From NCBI RefSeq assembly GCF_000012885.1, contig NC_007498.2, positions 2,604,001 through 2,668,000 on the forward strand: 64,000 nucleotides of DNA. Reading direction: 5' to 3'. How positions within the stretch are numbered: position 1 is the stretch's first letter; each line of letters starts with the position of its first letter. The position numbers and the translations under genes were made by a program. This document shows positions 39,529 through 47,557 of the stretch, piece after piece. Source of the DNA: Syntrophotalea carbinolica DSM 2380 (GTDB lineage: Bacteria; Desulfobacterota; Desulfuromonadia; Desulfuromonadales; Syntrophotaleaceae). The notes beneath the pieces were generated by a model. It saw only the letters and a program-made list of their open reading frames with translations, had not been told where the DNA came from and did not search any database.

Positions 39529-40588
39529 GAGCCCCATTAAGGGTCAGCCCTTGACAATGGACAATTTCTCTTCCAGTTCTTGGACGGCCACCTGCAATGC
39601 TTCATCCTTTCCGATCTGCCTGGCCACCCTTTGATAGGTCTTGGCCACTGCGGTATATCCCATACCGCCAAAGAGCTCACCAATTTGGCGGTTGGTTGCT
39701 GCGGTGTGCTTCTTCGCCAGATATATTCCAACCTTTCGGGCTACGCTCCGACTGTTGACTGTGGCTGCCCCGGGCGACTCTCCAAAATGCTCGGAGGTGA
39801 CGTCCAAGATCTGCTCGGGGGTTGGAGAAGCCTTCAGTAGTTGGCTATAGGATACTTCCCGCGTTCCCAGATTACTGTTTTCAAGACGTTGCCGGATCTT
39901 GTTCACAAAGCTTTCGCAGCCGAGAAGCGCCCCTGCATATACTTGCTTAAGGGGGTTTTCCGGTTCTTTGCCAAGGGTATCCTCCACAAAAGTGCGATAG
40001 CGCTCACTGGCTACCCGCTCGTCACGCGCCACCATACCAAGCACCTCTTTTTGGGTGAGCATACCTTCCTCTTCACCCGAGATAAAGAACCGGTAGCTGC
40101 TGTAGGGATATTCCCCAGGCTTTCGCACCAGGTTCGCCCGCACCGGATTCAGGTGAATATAACGGCTCAGCTCCAGGAGATAGCTGTCTTTGTCCACCAC
40201 AATCGCTTTATAGCGTCCCTGAAAGAGATGGCCGCTCCTTTTCCTTTTGATGTTGATGTAGGTCGTATACGAACCGTTGATATGATGCATGATCCGGCTT
40301 AAATTCTTCTCCGGTGTTTCCACCATCAAATGGTAGTGGTTGTCCATGAGCACATAGCTGTGGAGCAGAAATCCGAATTTTTTCTGCGCGCCGGCTATAT
40401 ACTCCTTGAATTTCTCAAAATCTCTTTTGCTGAAAAATATCTTCCGGCGCTCATTGCCGCGAGCGGTCACGTGATATAGCGCACCTTCAAATTCGATGCG
40501 TAGCGGTCGCGCCATTCTCCACCTCTCCGTTTAATATTTGACGGGGCTTACCTTTTGTCCAATATCAAGGGCTGACCCCTTTGTTTGC
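39529..40588 (-). mobile_element. RAYT (Y1/HUH) element, copy 1
   Basis: This stretch matches 41224-42283 almost base for base at a constant offset of 1695. The ends are inverted repeats: GGGTCAGCCCTTGACAATGG at the left and the complement of ...CCAATATCAAGGGCTGACCC at the right. The left end also folds as AAGGG-TCAG-CCCTT. It lies just after the hflC terminator, and its right end cuts a small gene. Confidence 0.8.
39544..40515 (-). CDS. REP-associated tyrosine transposase (TnpA_REP/RAYT), intact
   Basis: The 323-residue protein has an N-terminal Y1 transposase domain (1-150) with the HUH motif in DNHYHLMV and a probable catalytic tyrosine in RYIHLNPVRA. A C-terminal helical DNA-binding domain (about 235-305) contains NRQIGELFGGMGYTAVAK. 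It should nick and join single-stranded hairpins of the kind present at the element ends. It is the only uninterrupted one of three related genes here. Confidence 0.9.
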   Translation of the reverse strand: MARPLRIEFEGALYHVTARGNERRKIFFSKRDFEKFKEYIAGAQKKFGFLLHSYVLMDNHYHLMVETPEKNLSRIMHHINGSYTTYINIKRKRSGHLFQGRYKAIVVDKDSYLLELSRYIHLNPVRANLVRKPGEYPYSSYRFFISGEEEGMLTQKEVLGMVARDERVASERYRTFVEDTLGKEPENPLKQVYAGALLGCESFVNKIRQRLENSNLGTREVSYSQLLKASPTPEQILDVTSEHFGESPGAATVNSRSVARKVGIYLAKKHTAATNRQIGELFGGMGYTAVAKTYQRVARQIGKDEALQVAVQELEEKLSIVKG

Positions 40589-40697
40589 ACTGACCCCTTT
40601 GTTTGCAATTGGCTGTTGACAACAACACGTCAGTGGCAAGTTGACCACCAGTTCCGGTTTCAATTCCGGTTTCAGTTCCAAGAGACATATCAGACAT
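40548..40697 (-). pseudogene. Small gene truncated by RAYT copy 1
   Basis: The first 30 or so codons look genuine: AAGGA lies seven bases before the ATG at 40695-40697, and the sequence begins MSDMSLGTETGIETGTGG. The frame then enters the element end (two copies of TGCAAACAAAGGGGTCAG) and stops inside it. It was the fourth gene of the riboswitch-led operon. The original product is not recognised. Confidence 0.55.
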
Positions 40698-40707
40698 AAA
40701 TCTATCC

Positions 40708-41193
40708 TTATTTTATATTCTCACACTGCTCATAGTGCAGGCATTTTTCATAAGAAATATCAATGTTTCCGATATTTTTTCCATGCTTATCATAATAATA
40801 AGCCTTAAAAACAGCACCTTTTAATAACACTTTTCGCCATACATCCATTTTACAAATTGTTGGCACCATATCTTTTTCTATGTCAGAAATTAAATCAATA
40901 CTATTAATTTCACCAAGATCGGATTCAACCAAAGAATAGTGTAATATTAGATTATTTCCTTGTGATTCAACTTTATCTGATCTTAAGCTTTCACTCAGCA
41001 TAGTCGGACAATATTGATTCATGTCCCTAGCAATTTTAGTCAGGATAGGAACAATTTGTTCAGTAGGTTTTGTTTTGCTCCTCGAAAAAACCGCAGATAG
41101 ACTAGCAACAAAAAGCAACAGGACCAGAACAAAAGCGATATAATGAAAACTTTGTTTTTTCTGTGTCATTGACTTAAATTTACAAAACACCAT
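40708..41193 (-). CDS. Membrane-anchored extracytoplasmic protein of unknown function
   Basis: The 161-residue protein has one N-terminal membrane helix (about 18-36) and an outside domain with NQYCP near residue 65 and further cysteines. It fits a broad family with an N-x-x-C-P motif, a central LILHYSLVE strand and a late YYYDKHGKNIGNI. The start ATG at 41193 has AAAGG seven bases upstream. It lies between the two RAYT copies, on the strand of the lysozyme and DUF1311 genes. An immunity-type role is possible but unproven. Confidence 0.7.
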   Translation of the reverse strand: MVFCKFKSMTQKKQSFHYIAFVLVLLLFVASLSAVFSRSKTKPTEQIVPILTKIARDMNQYCPTMLSESLRSDKVESQGNNLILHYSLVESDLGEINSIDLISDIEKDMVPTICKMDVWRKVLLKGAVFKAYYYDKHGKNIGNIDISYEKCLHYEQCENIK

Positions 41194-41223
41194 GAAACAA
41201 CCTTTCGACATCTCTGAATCAAG

Positions 41224-42283
41224 GAGCCCCATTAAGGGTCAGCCCTTGACAATGGACAATTTCTCTTCCAGTTCTTGGACGGCCACCTGCAATGCTTCAT
41301 CCTTTCCGATCTGCCTGGCCACCCTTTGATAGGTCTTGGCCACTGCGGTATATCCCATACCGCCAAAGAGCTCACCAATTTGGCGGTTGGTTGCTGCGGT
41401 GTGCTTCTTCGCCAGATATATTCCAACCTTTCGGGCTACGCTGCGACTGTTGACTGTGGCTGCCCCGGCCGACTCTCCAAAATGCTAGGAGGTGACGTCC
41501 AAGATCTGCTCGGGGGTTGGAGAAGCCTTCAGTAGTTGGCTATAGGATACTTCCCGCGTTCCCAGATTACTGTTTTCAAGGCGTTGCCGGATCTTGTCCA
41601 CAAAGCTTTCGCAGCCGAGAAGCGCCCCTGCATATACTTGCTTAAGGGGGTTTTCCGGTTCTTTGCCAAGGGTATCCTCCACAAAAGTGCGATAGCACTC
41701 TCTGGCTACCTGCTCATCTTTTGCCAGCATACCAAGCACCCCTTTTTGGGTGAGCATCTTTTCCTCTTCACCCGAGATAAATAGCCGGTAGCTGCTATAG
41801 GGATATTCCCCGGGCTTTAGCACCAGGTTCGCTCGCACCGGATTCAGGTGGATATAACGGCTCAGCTCCAGGAGATAGTTGTCTTTGTCCACCACAATCG
41901 CTTTATAGCGTCCCTGAAAGAGATGGCCGCTCCTTTTCCTTTTGATGTTGATGTAGGTCGTATACGAACCGTTGATATGATGCATGATCCGGCTTAAATT
42001 CTTCTCCGGTGTTTCCACCATCAAATGGTAGTGGTTGTCCATGAGCACATAGCTGTGGAGCAGAAATCCGATTTTTTTCTGCGCGCCGGCTATATACTCC
42101 TTGAATTTCTCAAAATCTCTTTTGCTGAAAAATATCTTCCGGCGCTCATTGCCGCGAGCGGTCACGTGATATAGCGCACCTTCAAATTCGATGCGTAGCG
42201 GTCGCGCCATTCTCCACCTCTCCGTTTAATATTTGACGGGGCTTACCTTTTGTCCAATGTCAAGGGCTGACCCCTTTATTTGC
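41224..42283 (-). mobile_element. RAYT element, copy 2
   Basis: Near-identical repeat of 39529-40588 with the same terminal inverted repeats. It is inserted in the lysozyme gene, whose 5' part remains at 42284-42498; the 3' part is not found on the other side. Confidence 0.8.
41239..42210 (-). pseudogene. RAYT transposase with internal stop codon
   Basis: Same protein as copy 1 with scattered substitutions. A GAG-to-TAG change at about 41485 (after LDVTS, residue 241) removes the C-terminal DNA-binding domain. The Y1 domain with its HUH motif is still encoded intact. The downstream remainder stays in frame, so the lesion is a single base and recent. Confidence 0.88.
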
Positions 42284-42498
42284 TTCTGGGCAGGACTAAA
42301 GCCCATGGCGTCCATTACCTCGTTTCGCCTATCTTTATTTTCTCTATCTATATTAAAACCGATACCAATAGTAATAAGCGGAGGATTTGCCTTATCAAAA
42401 TATGGCGTTGGAGATTTTCCTTCGAACTGAGCAATCAATGCGTAACGAAGATTCTCATATTGTGCTTGTTTTAAAGTGCTTGAAATGGTGATCGACAT
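42284..42498 (-). pseudogene. N-terminal fragment of a phage-type (T4-like) lysozyme
   Basis: About 70 codons remain. The segment LIAQFEGKSPTPYFD followed by LITIGIGFNID has the form of T4-type muramidases: the catalytic glutamate in FEG, then a T-I-G-x-G strand. There is no signal peptide. The frame runs into RAYT copy 2 and ends there, so the enzyme is lost. It starts 12 bases after the DUF1311 gene, in the same operon. Confidence 0.65.
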
Positions 42499-42510
42499 AG
42501 CATTATTCCC

Positions 42511-44004
42511 TTATTTTATAGTTTTATCTTGGAAAATAAAAATTATATCGCAAACCTGCCTCCCAAGGTTGGTTGGCTTTATAGCTGGATTGTCAAACTC
42601 CAGTCTTTCAATCTGGCTTACGGAGATACCCGAGACTGTAACCAAAGCCAAATATGCCTTTTTGTGATGGAGAAACAGATGTCCGGCCGCGATAGTCGAC
42701 ATACCGGCCCCCTGATCCCCTGGAAAGACAAAATGTACTTGGCGTATTGTCGGTTCAAATAAAACAATGTGGTCACCGGGGCTATCCATCCGGACACAAG
42801 AGTCTTTTTGCAATTGCTCGTTACATTGGTAATACGCGCGATAGGCTTCCAGGTTGCCATTAACAGGCAGTGGGCATCCAGTAATAGACTCTCTGCATCG
42901 TTCGCCACCAAAGCGATCCCGGGTGTAGCCGAGTACCTTTTCCAGACGGCCATCGGACTCAAAGCGAACTTGGGTTTGCCGCAGTCGGGGATTGAAGCAG
43001 GCTTGCACAAGCTTACCTCCGGCCGCCCGCCTCATAGAGGTACCCTTGGCCATGTCGGCCAAATATTGTGACCGCCAGATTTCGAAAGGCGGCAGGTCGT
43101 CATGTAAAAGGTGGGATTCAATTGTGTAGATCACATCCAGATGATCTTCGACGATCATTTCCTGCCACTGAGGCCAGCTGAACTGAGGGTTTGCGGGGTT
43201 CAAAGGGATTTCGCAGGCAAACGAGGATTGAGCAGGGTTTAGCTCCTGGTAATTGGCCTGAAGATCACGGCATACGGTGCAGTCGGTGTCTTTTTCAAAC
43301 CTGAACGTGTACGCAGGTGTCTCTGCCGATGAAGAGGCCGCAACACTTGGAGGCTCAAACGATCTTTTTTTCGCTAAAGCGCCGGATGGCTCTTGTCCGG
43401 TTTGGTCAGCCACCTTTAAAAACGTGTCAAGCGCGGAGAGGTACATCCGGTATCTCTGCCAGACGCAGGGTCTATCTCCCATACAGTAATATATGCGTTG
43501 AAGCCACTCCTCGTGCTGACGCTTGAATGTCGCCGAATCGTTCACCCGCTCCAAGGCCCTTGCATAGGAGCGTGCCAGGGAGCGATTCATTTCCGATAGT
43601 TCCTGGTCAGAACAGATCAGCCTAGAGGTGATGTTCTTTGTTTCGCTGCAGTAATCTTTAACAGCCTGACAACTTTTATCCGCCGGCTCTGCTGCTAACT
43701 GCGCCAGCCGAGAGGTATAGGATTCGCTCAGGCCCGCAGCATCGTCGCACGCGTTGCGTGCTTTTAACCACAGCCGCTGCTGCTGTTTTAAAGTCTCGGG
43801 GGCTTCGGTCGCCTGCAAAGCTGCAGCATAAGCCTCGTCAATCCGGACATCGAGTTTTGAAAGCTCCGCATCCGCGCAAATCATCTTCTCGATCTTCGTT
43901 CCAGCCTTCTCACAATCGAAGCTAGGCCCTTCGGCCATTGATGCGCAGGTGATCGAGAAAGAGAGAGCTATGCATAGTAATAGAACCCGTTGACCCAAAC
44001 TCAC
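42511..44004 (-). CDS. Secreted protein with two LprI/DUF1311 domains
   Basis: The 497-residue exported protein has a signal peptide (about 1-24, VLLLCIALSFSITCASMA). Two DUF1311 repeats follow: the first has FDCEKAGTKIEKMICAD...LWLKARNAC, the second SRLICSDQELSEMNRSLARSY...EWLQ. DUF1311 is the fold of LprI, a lysozyme inhibitor of Mycobacterium tuberculosis. The C-terminal half (about 225-497) is cysteine-containing and unrecognised. The start is GTG at 44002-44004 with AAAAGGAGA five bases upstream. A GEMM-type riboswitch leads the transcript and a lysozyme fragment follows. Confidence 0.75.
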   Translation of the reverse strand: MSLGQRVLLLCIALSFSITCASMAEGPSFDCEKAGTKIEKMICADAELSKLDVRIDEAYAAALQATEAPETLKQQQRLWLKARNACDDAAGLSESYTSRLAQLAAEPADKSCQAVKDYCSETKNITSRLICSDQELSEMNRSLARSYARALERVNDSATFKRQHEEWLQRIYYCMGDRPCVWQRYRMYLSALDTFLKVADQTGQEPSGALAKKRSFEPPSVAASSSAETPAYTFRFEKDTDCTVCRDLQANYQELNPAQSSFACEIPLNPANPQFSWPQWQEMIVEDHLDVIYTIESHLLHDDLPPFEIWRSQYLADMAKGTSMRRAAGGKLVQACFNPRLRQTQVRFESDGRLEKVLGYTRDRFGGERCRESITGCPLPVNGNLEAYRAYYQCNEQLQKDSCVRMDSPGDHIVLFEPTIRQVHFVFPGDQGAGMSTIAAGHLFLHHKKAYLALVTVSGISVSQIERLEFDNPAIKPTNLGRQVCDIIFIFQDKTIK

Positions 44005-44049
44005 AGTTGTCTCCTTTTCCGATTCCTTATTATCTATCCTGAAAAACTG

Positions 44050-44071
44050 AAAACCCGCCAAAAAAGGCGGG
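44050..44071 (-). terminator. Intrinsic terminator between riboswitch and DUF1311 gene
   Basis: CCCGCC/GGCGGG stem (44054-44059 with 44066-44071), followed on the minus strand by TTTTCAGTTTTTC. It is placed to act as the expression platform of the riboswitch. Confidence 0.75.
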
Positions 44072-44110
44072 CCCAAATGATCGAATCATCCTGAGAGATG
44101 TTGCCTCTCA

Positions 44111-44197
44111 AGCCGGTTCGACAGCCCTCCTTTCCGGAAGATCCGGATGAGCGGCTTTGCGCCCCCCGGTTGCCCGGGGTTTACCTTTTCGTCGGCT
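44111..44197 (-). ncRNA. GEMM-I-type riboswitch aptamer (cyclic dinucleotide)
   Basis: Read on the minus strand: P1 AGCCG/CGGCT (44193-44197 with 44111-44115); conserved GGTAAACC (44178-44185); P2 CCCCGG-GCAA-CCGGGG with a GNRA loop (44164-44179); conserved CGCAAAGCC (44153-44161); and a third helix with CCGGA-TCT-TCCGG (44134-44146). This is the three-way layout of c-di-GMP-I/GEMM aptamers. The base equivalent to G20 appears to be G, favouring c-di-GMP over cGAMP, but that alignment is by eye. A terminator follows. Confidence 0.75.
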
Positions 44198-44231
44198 AGT
44201 GCTTTTAATCTTTTCGCTTTCAGAAGAACGT

Positions 44232-44237
44232 ATTATA
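44232..44237 (-). promoter_or_regulatory. -10 box of the riboswitch transcript
   Basis: TATAAT on the minus strand, 35 bp before the aptamer. The -35 box is weak. Confidence 0.5.
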
Positions 44238-44371
44238 GATTAATCGGCTTCCACAAAAGACAGTTACTTAATTACAAAAATTAGATTATAGTGTCAAAAT
44301 ATTTTTAATTATTTTTATGTTAGCTTGTTGTAAACGTAACAAATAAAAAGCAACATAGGATATTCTTTCAT

Positions 44372-44620
44372 CGCGTCACCTCGACCAATCTCTCGTTTGG
44401 CGGGCAACGGACCAACCTGGATCTCAAGCCCAACCTTGAGGAAGACGCCCTTTTCCATAATCGGATTTTGTGTGAAATGGACTTTGTCGCGCAGGTATTT
44501 CTGAAAGAGGCGGAATTGAAAACCAAGCTGGAAACATTTTTATTAATTTCAGGGGTGTCGCCTCAAGGATGCCCCACACAGACCGGGCCAGATGGGACGG
44601 CCCTCTTTGGAAAGAAATAG
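44372..44620 (+). pseudogene. Headless open frame, 82 codons, before the glycosyltransferase
   Basis: An open frame with good coding character (RVTSTNLSFGGQRTNLDL, then PNLEEDALFHNRILCEM) but no usable start codon and no ribosome site. The upstream DNA is AT-rich and unrelated. It ends nine bases before the glycosyltransferase start. It may be the 3' end of a deleted gene of the same cassette. Not recognised. Confidence 0.4.
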
Positions 44621-44628
44621 CAAAAGGG

Positions 44629-45309
44629 ATGGAGCATAAAGTGAAAGTAGACACACATGTTTTATTGATGCCGGACACCCATCAGGGGTGGTGGGAGGAA
44701 TGCAAAGCCTCTGTGCGGGAAGAGCCCATCCATTTACATGAAATACCAGGCGTCAAAGGTCATCTTGGCAAAGCCAGGGCCAACGGTTTCCGCCAGGGCA
44801 CCTCCCCTTACGTAAGCTGCATTGATCCCGACGATTTGGTGATACCCGGTGCTTTTCAGGCGTGTATTGACGCCTTGGAGGCCAACCCCGATGCCTGCGG
44901 AGCTTTTACCGACGAGTTGCTAATCGACATTAATGGACGGACCATCAAACCGGGCATATGGAGCGGCGAGACCTGGAATCCCCTTCTGCAATTGGAGCCC
45001 AAATACCTGCATCACATCTACGTCATGCGACGGTCCTGCGTAGAGCCCTATCTGACTGAACTGGAGGAAAAGTGGCCCTGGTTGGGCGATTTTGTACTGA
45101 AGGGCCTCATCTGCAAACATGGACCCTGGATTCACGTGAATCGGTTTGGTTACAAGTGGCGCATTCACCGGACCAATAACCACAAAGATTTCCCCGTTAA
45201 AGACGTTTACGCTGCCCGCTGGCAGGTCATCCCGACACTTTACGAGGCAGCGATTAAATATAAGGCCCGTCTTGCAACACCTGCCGCTGCTCAAGGGACA
45301 ACCTCTTAA
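44629..45309 (+). CDS. Glycosyltransferase-like protein, paralogue of the fragment at 45375
   Basis: The 226-residue protein is laid out as a small GT-A glycosyltransferase: THVLLMPDTHQGWWEEC at the start, GHLGKARANGFRQGTSPYVSCIDPDDLVIP with the metal-binding DPDD, and ALEANPDACGAFTDE. Such genes are common in phage and accessory regions. The start may be ATG 44629 or GTG 44641; the latter has the better-spaced GGAG, but the ATG matches the paralogue. It converges on a broken copy of itself. Confidence 0.65.
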   Translation: MEHKVKVDTHVLLMPDTHQGWWEECKASVREEPIHLHEIPGVKGHLGKARANGFRQGTSPYVSCIDPDDLVIPGAFQACIDALEANPDACGAFTDELLIDINGRTIKPGIWSGETWNPLLQLEPKYLHHIYVMRRSCVEPYLTELEEKWPWLGDFVLKGLICKHGPWIHVNRFGYKWRIHRTNNHKDFPVKDVYAARWQVIPTLYEAAIKYKARLATPAAAQGTTS

Positions 45310-45374
45310 GATCCAGATACCCTCATTACGGAAAGATCTTTTTCCTCAACACACAAAAGCTTCACCCTTCTCGA

Positions 45375-45557
45375 CCCGACATGGGGAGCATTTCCCAAAC
45401 AGAAACCTTTGGTCCGACCCCGGCCCATATACCCCTCCACCCCGTCGACCAGATGCAGATTGACGGGCCCGTCCCGCAACGAATGCCGGCACTCACTCCA
45501 CCATACCGGATTGGTGGTTGGCAGTAGGAGGACATGAACATCAATAGCATGGCTCAT
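45375..45557 (-). pseudogene. N-terminal fragment of a second glycosyltransferase-like gene
   Basis: The reading IDVHVLLLPTTNPVWWSECR, then GYMGRGRTKGFCLGNAPHV, aligns with the first 60 residues of the gene at 44629, which is on the opposite strand. Homology ends just before the metal-binding motif, where the frame meets the other gene's 3' flank. The two genes therefore face each other tail to tail, and the minus-strand one has lost its C-terminal two thirds. Confidence 0.65.
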
Positions 45558-45640
45558 TGATGCCAAGCCCCGGTCACTAGGGTCATCAGCTCCCTGTTGT
45601 TACGCACATCGTCCATGGAGTTCATGAGACCCCATTAAGG

Positions 45641-47540
45641 GTAGGTCTTACCCAGCCCTCCCTCATCAAACCTGCATGCGGTTTTCCCGCACACGGCTTT
45701 CCGATGTCATTCACCGCGAGGCATGCGCATTTGTCCAGCCCGCTGTCGTCGGCACCTTGTACAGGGCACACTTTTGTACAATGTCCCAATGGGAAACAGG
45801 ACGTACCCCGCTTTTCGCTCTCGGACCTTGTGCCGCTTGCGTAAATGGGTCCGCAACCGCTCTTCGACATGACTCTTCAGACGAGTCATTGTCTTGCTGC
45901 AATTACGGTAGTGAAAATAGCCTACCCACCCTCTTACGGTGGCGTTAACTTCGTTCACCACCCATGCTAACGGCCTTACCGTCCTCACTCGGTTGGTGAG
46001 TTTGGTTACCCGGTCTTTGATAACTTGCAGGGATTTCTTCGAGGGCTGAACATGGGGATAATAGTTCCCCGTTCTTCTGCTTTTCCCCATCCGGATTGAG
46101 AATCCGAGAAAGTCGAAGCCCCCCTTGTAACCATTGACGACCTTGGTCTTTGCTTCGTTCAGGGTAAGCCCCAGCCGCTCCAGTATCTGCCGCAGCACCG
46201 CCATGGCCTCGTCCGACTTGTTTCTTCGGCAAAGCAGGACGGTGTCGTCAGCGTACCTGACGATACGGGCGTTCAACCGTTGTTGCAGGTTGCGCCGCTC
46301 CCAGATCCTGTCCAGAATGTGCAGGTAGAGATTGGCCAACAGCGGTGAGATGACCCCGCCTTGCGGAGTTCCTCTGCGGTTCCCCTTGCCGCCGCCGACA
46401 TTCCGTTTCTTGCCGTCCTTGCCGACTTCCATGACCGAGCTCTTGAGCCACATCTGGATGAGGTGCAGGATTGCTCCGTCACAGATGCGCTCCGCGACCA
46501 CGGCCATGAGGTTGGTATGGGGGATGGTGTCGAAGTACTTGGAGATGTCGGCGTCGATGACTTCGGTGTAGCCGATATTCATGGCATACGCTACGTCATC
46601 GACTGCGTCGTGGGCTGACTTCTTCGGCCGGAATCCGTAGGAAGTGTCGCAGAAGTCCGCTTCGAAGATCGGCTCGACGACCAGCTTTACGGCCATTTGA
46701 GCCACCCGGTCCCGGATGGTCGGAATCCCCAAGGGACGCTGACTGCCATCGGCCTTGGGAATCATGACCCGCTTGACAGGGTCCGGTTTATACGTCTTGC
46801 TTCTCAGTGCTTCTTCCAGTTCCGCAATGAGTGCGGAGACCCCTTCCCGTTCCTCGATGGCCGCGAAGGTGACGCCGTCGATGCCGGCGCTCCCTTTGTT
46901 GGCACGGACAAGGGCATAGGCGTGACTGAGGATGTCGGCCCGGTAGACCTTGTCGTACAAGGCGTGGAAGCGGCAGGCCGGTTCCTGCTTGGCCTTGCGG
47001 TAGAGCTTCCTCTGTAGTTTCCTGATGTTTCCCGGGGTTGTTAGCATCTCTGCAATCCCCTCACCTTCCACTCTTCGGTTGCGTGAACAAAGCAGGGTCC
47101 CTTCCCTCGGACCGGGTTATGCTGTCCCGTGCCCTCAAACGGTACTATGGACCCCTCCGACTCCCGATACGGCCCAACGCGATTTCGTTGCCTTATACGC
47201 GCCGGTTGACGTTCCTCTAGCATCGCCGCATCGGGTCTCCAGCACTGGACTGCTTATCTTCCGCAACATGCCGTCCCTGCTACCCCGGAAGATCACACGG
47301 GCTGCTTCCGCTATCTGAGCCCGTGGCAGCGGCCTTCCCCATTTGACCACAGGGTCGGCATCTTCATATTGAGTTACGAGGCTACATCCAGGTTCACTTG
47401 CGTTACGGCCTGCTGCTTTGCCAATTAGGAACTTACGACCCCTTGTTACCAAGACGCCGCTCCCTTGAGCTACCGGGGTGAACGGACAACTCCCCGGACG
47501 GGACTTTAACCCGCTAGATTAAGCAGTTGTTACTGCGTAC
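45641..47540 (-). mobile_element. Group II intron with encoded reverse transcriptase
   Basis: About 1.9 kb. Domain V is visible on the minus strand at 45668-45700: AGCCGTGTGCGG-GAAA-ACCGCATGCAGG, with the AGC triad and tetraloop. The reverse transcriptase gene lies in the domain IV position. The 5' part (47048-47540) is structured and GC-rich, as domains I-III are. The 5' end is placed at GTACGC near 47540 (usual consensus GTGYG) and the 3' end after CCTAC at about 45641; both are estimates. Confidence 0.75.
45707..47047 (-). CDS. ltrA: Group II intron reverse transcriptase / maturase
   Basis: The 446-residue LtrA-type protein has all reverse-transcriptase blocks: GSAGIDGVT, RPLGIPTIRDRVAQ, SYGFRPKKSAHDAV, GTPQGGVISPLLANLYL and the catalytic RYADDTVLL. 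The maturase X domain follows (VRGWVGYFHYRN). I see no HNH endonuclease motif at the C-terminus. The ATG at 47047 follows GAGGGG; a GTG 24 bases earlier is an alternative. It promotes splicing and mobility of its host intron. Confidence 0.93.
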   Translation of the reverse strand: MLTTPGNIRKLQRKLYRKAKQEPACRFHALYDKVYRADILSHAYALVRANKGSAGIDGVTFAAIEEREGVSALIAELEEALRSKTYKPDPVKRVMIPKADGSQRPLGIPTIRDRVAQMAVKLVVEPIFEADFCDTSYGFRPKKSAHDAVDDVAYAMNIGYTEVIDADISKYFDTIPHTNLMAVVAERICDGAILHLIQMWLKSSVMEVGKDGKKRNVGGGKGNRRGTPQGGVISPLLANLYLHILDRIWERRNLQQRLNARIVRYADDTVLLCRRNKSDEAMAVLRQILERLGLTLNEAKTKVVNGYKGGFDFLGFSIRMGKSRRTGNYYPHVQPSKKSLQVIKDRVTKLTNRVRTVRPLAWVVNEVNATVRGWVGYFHYRNCSKTMTRLKSHVEERLRTHLRKRHKVRERKAGYVLFPIGTLYKSVPCTRCRRQRAGQMRMPRGE

Positions 47541-47557
47541 AGTCAACTCTCCAAATT

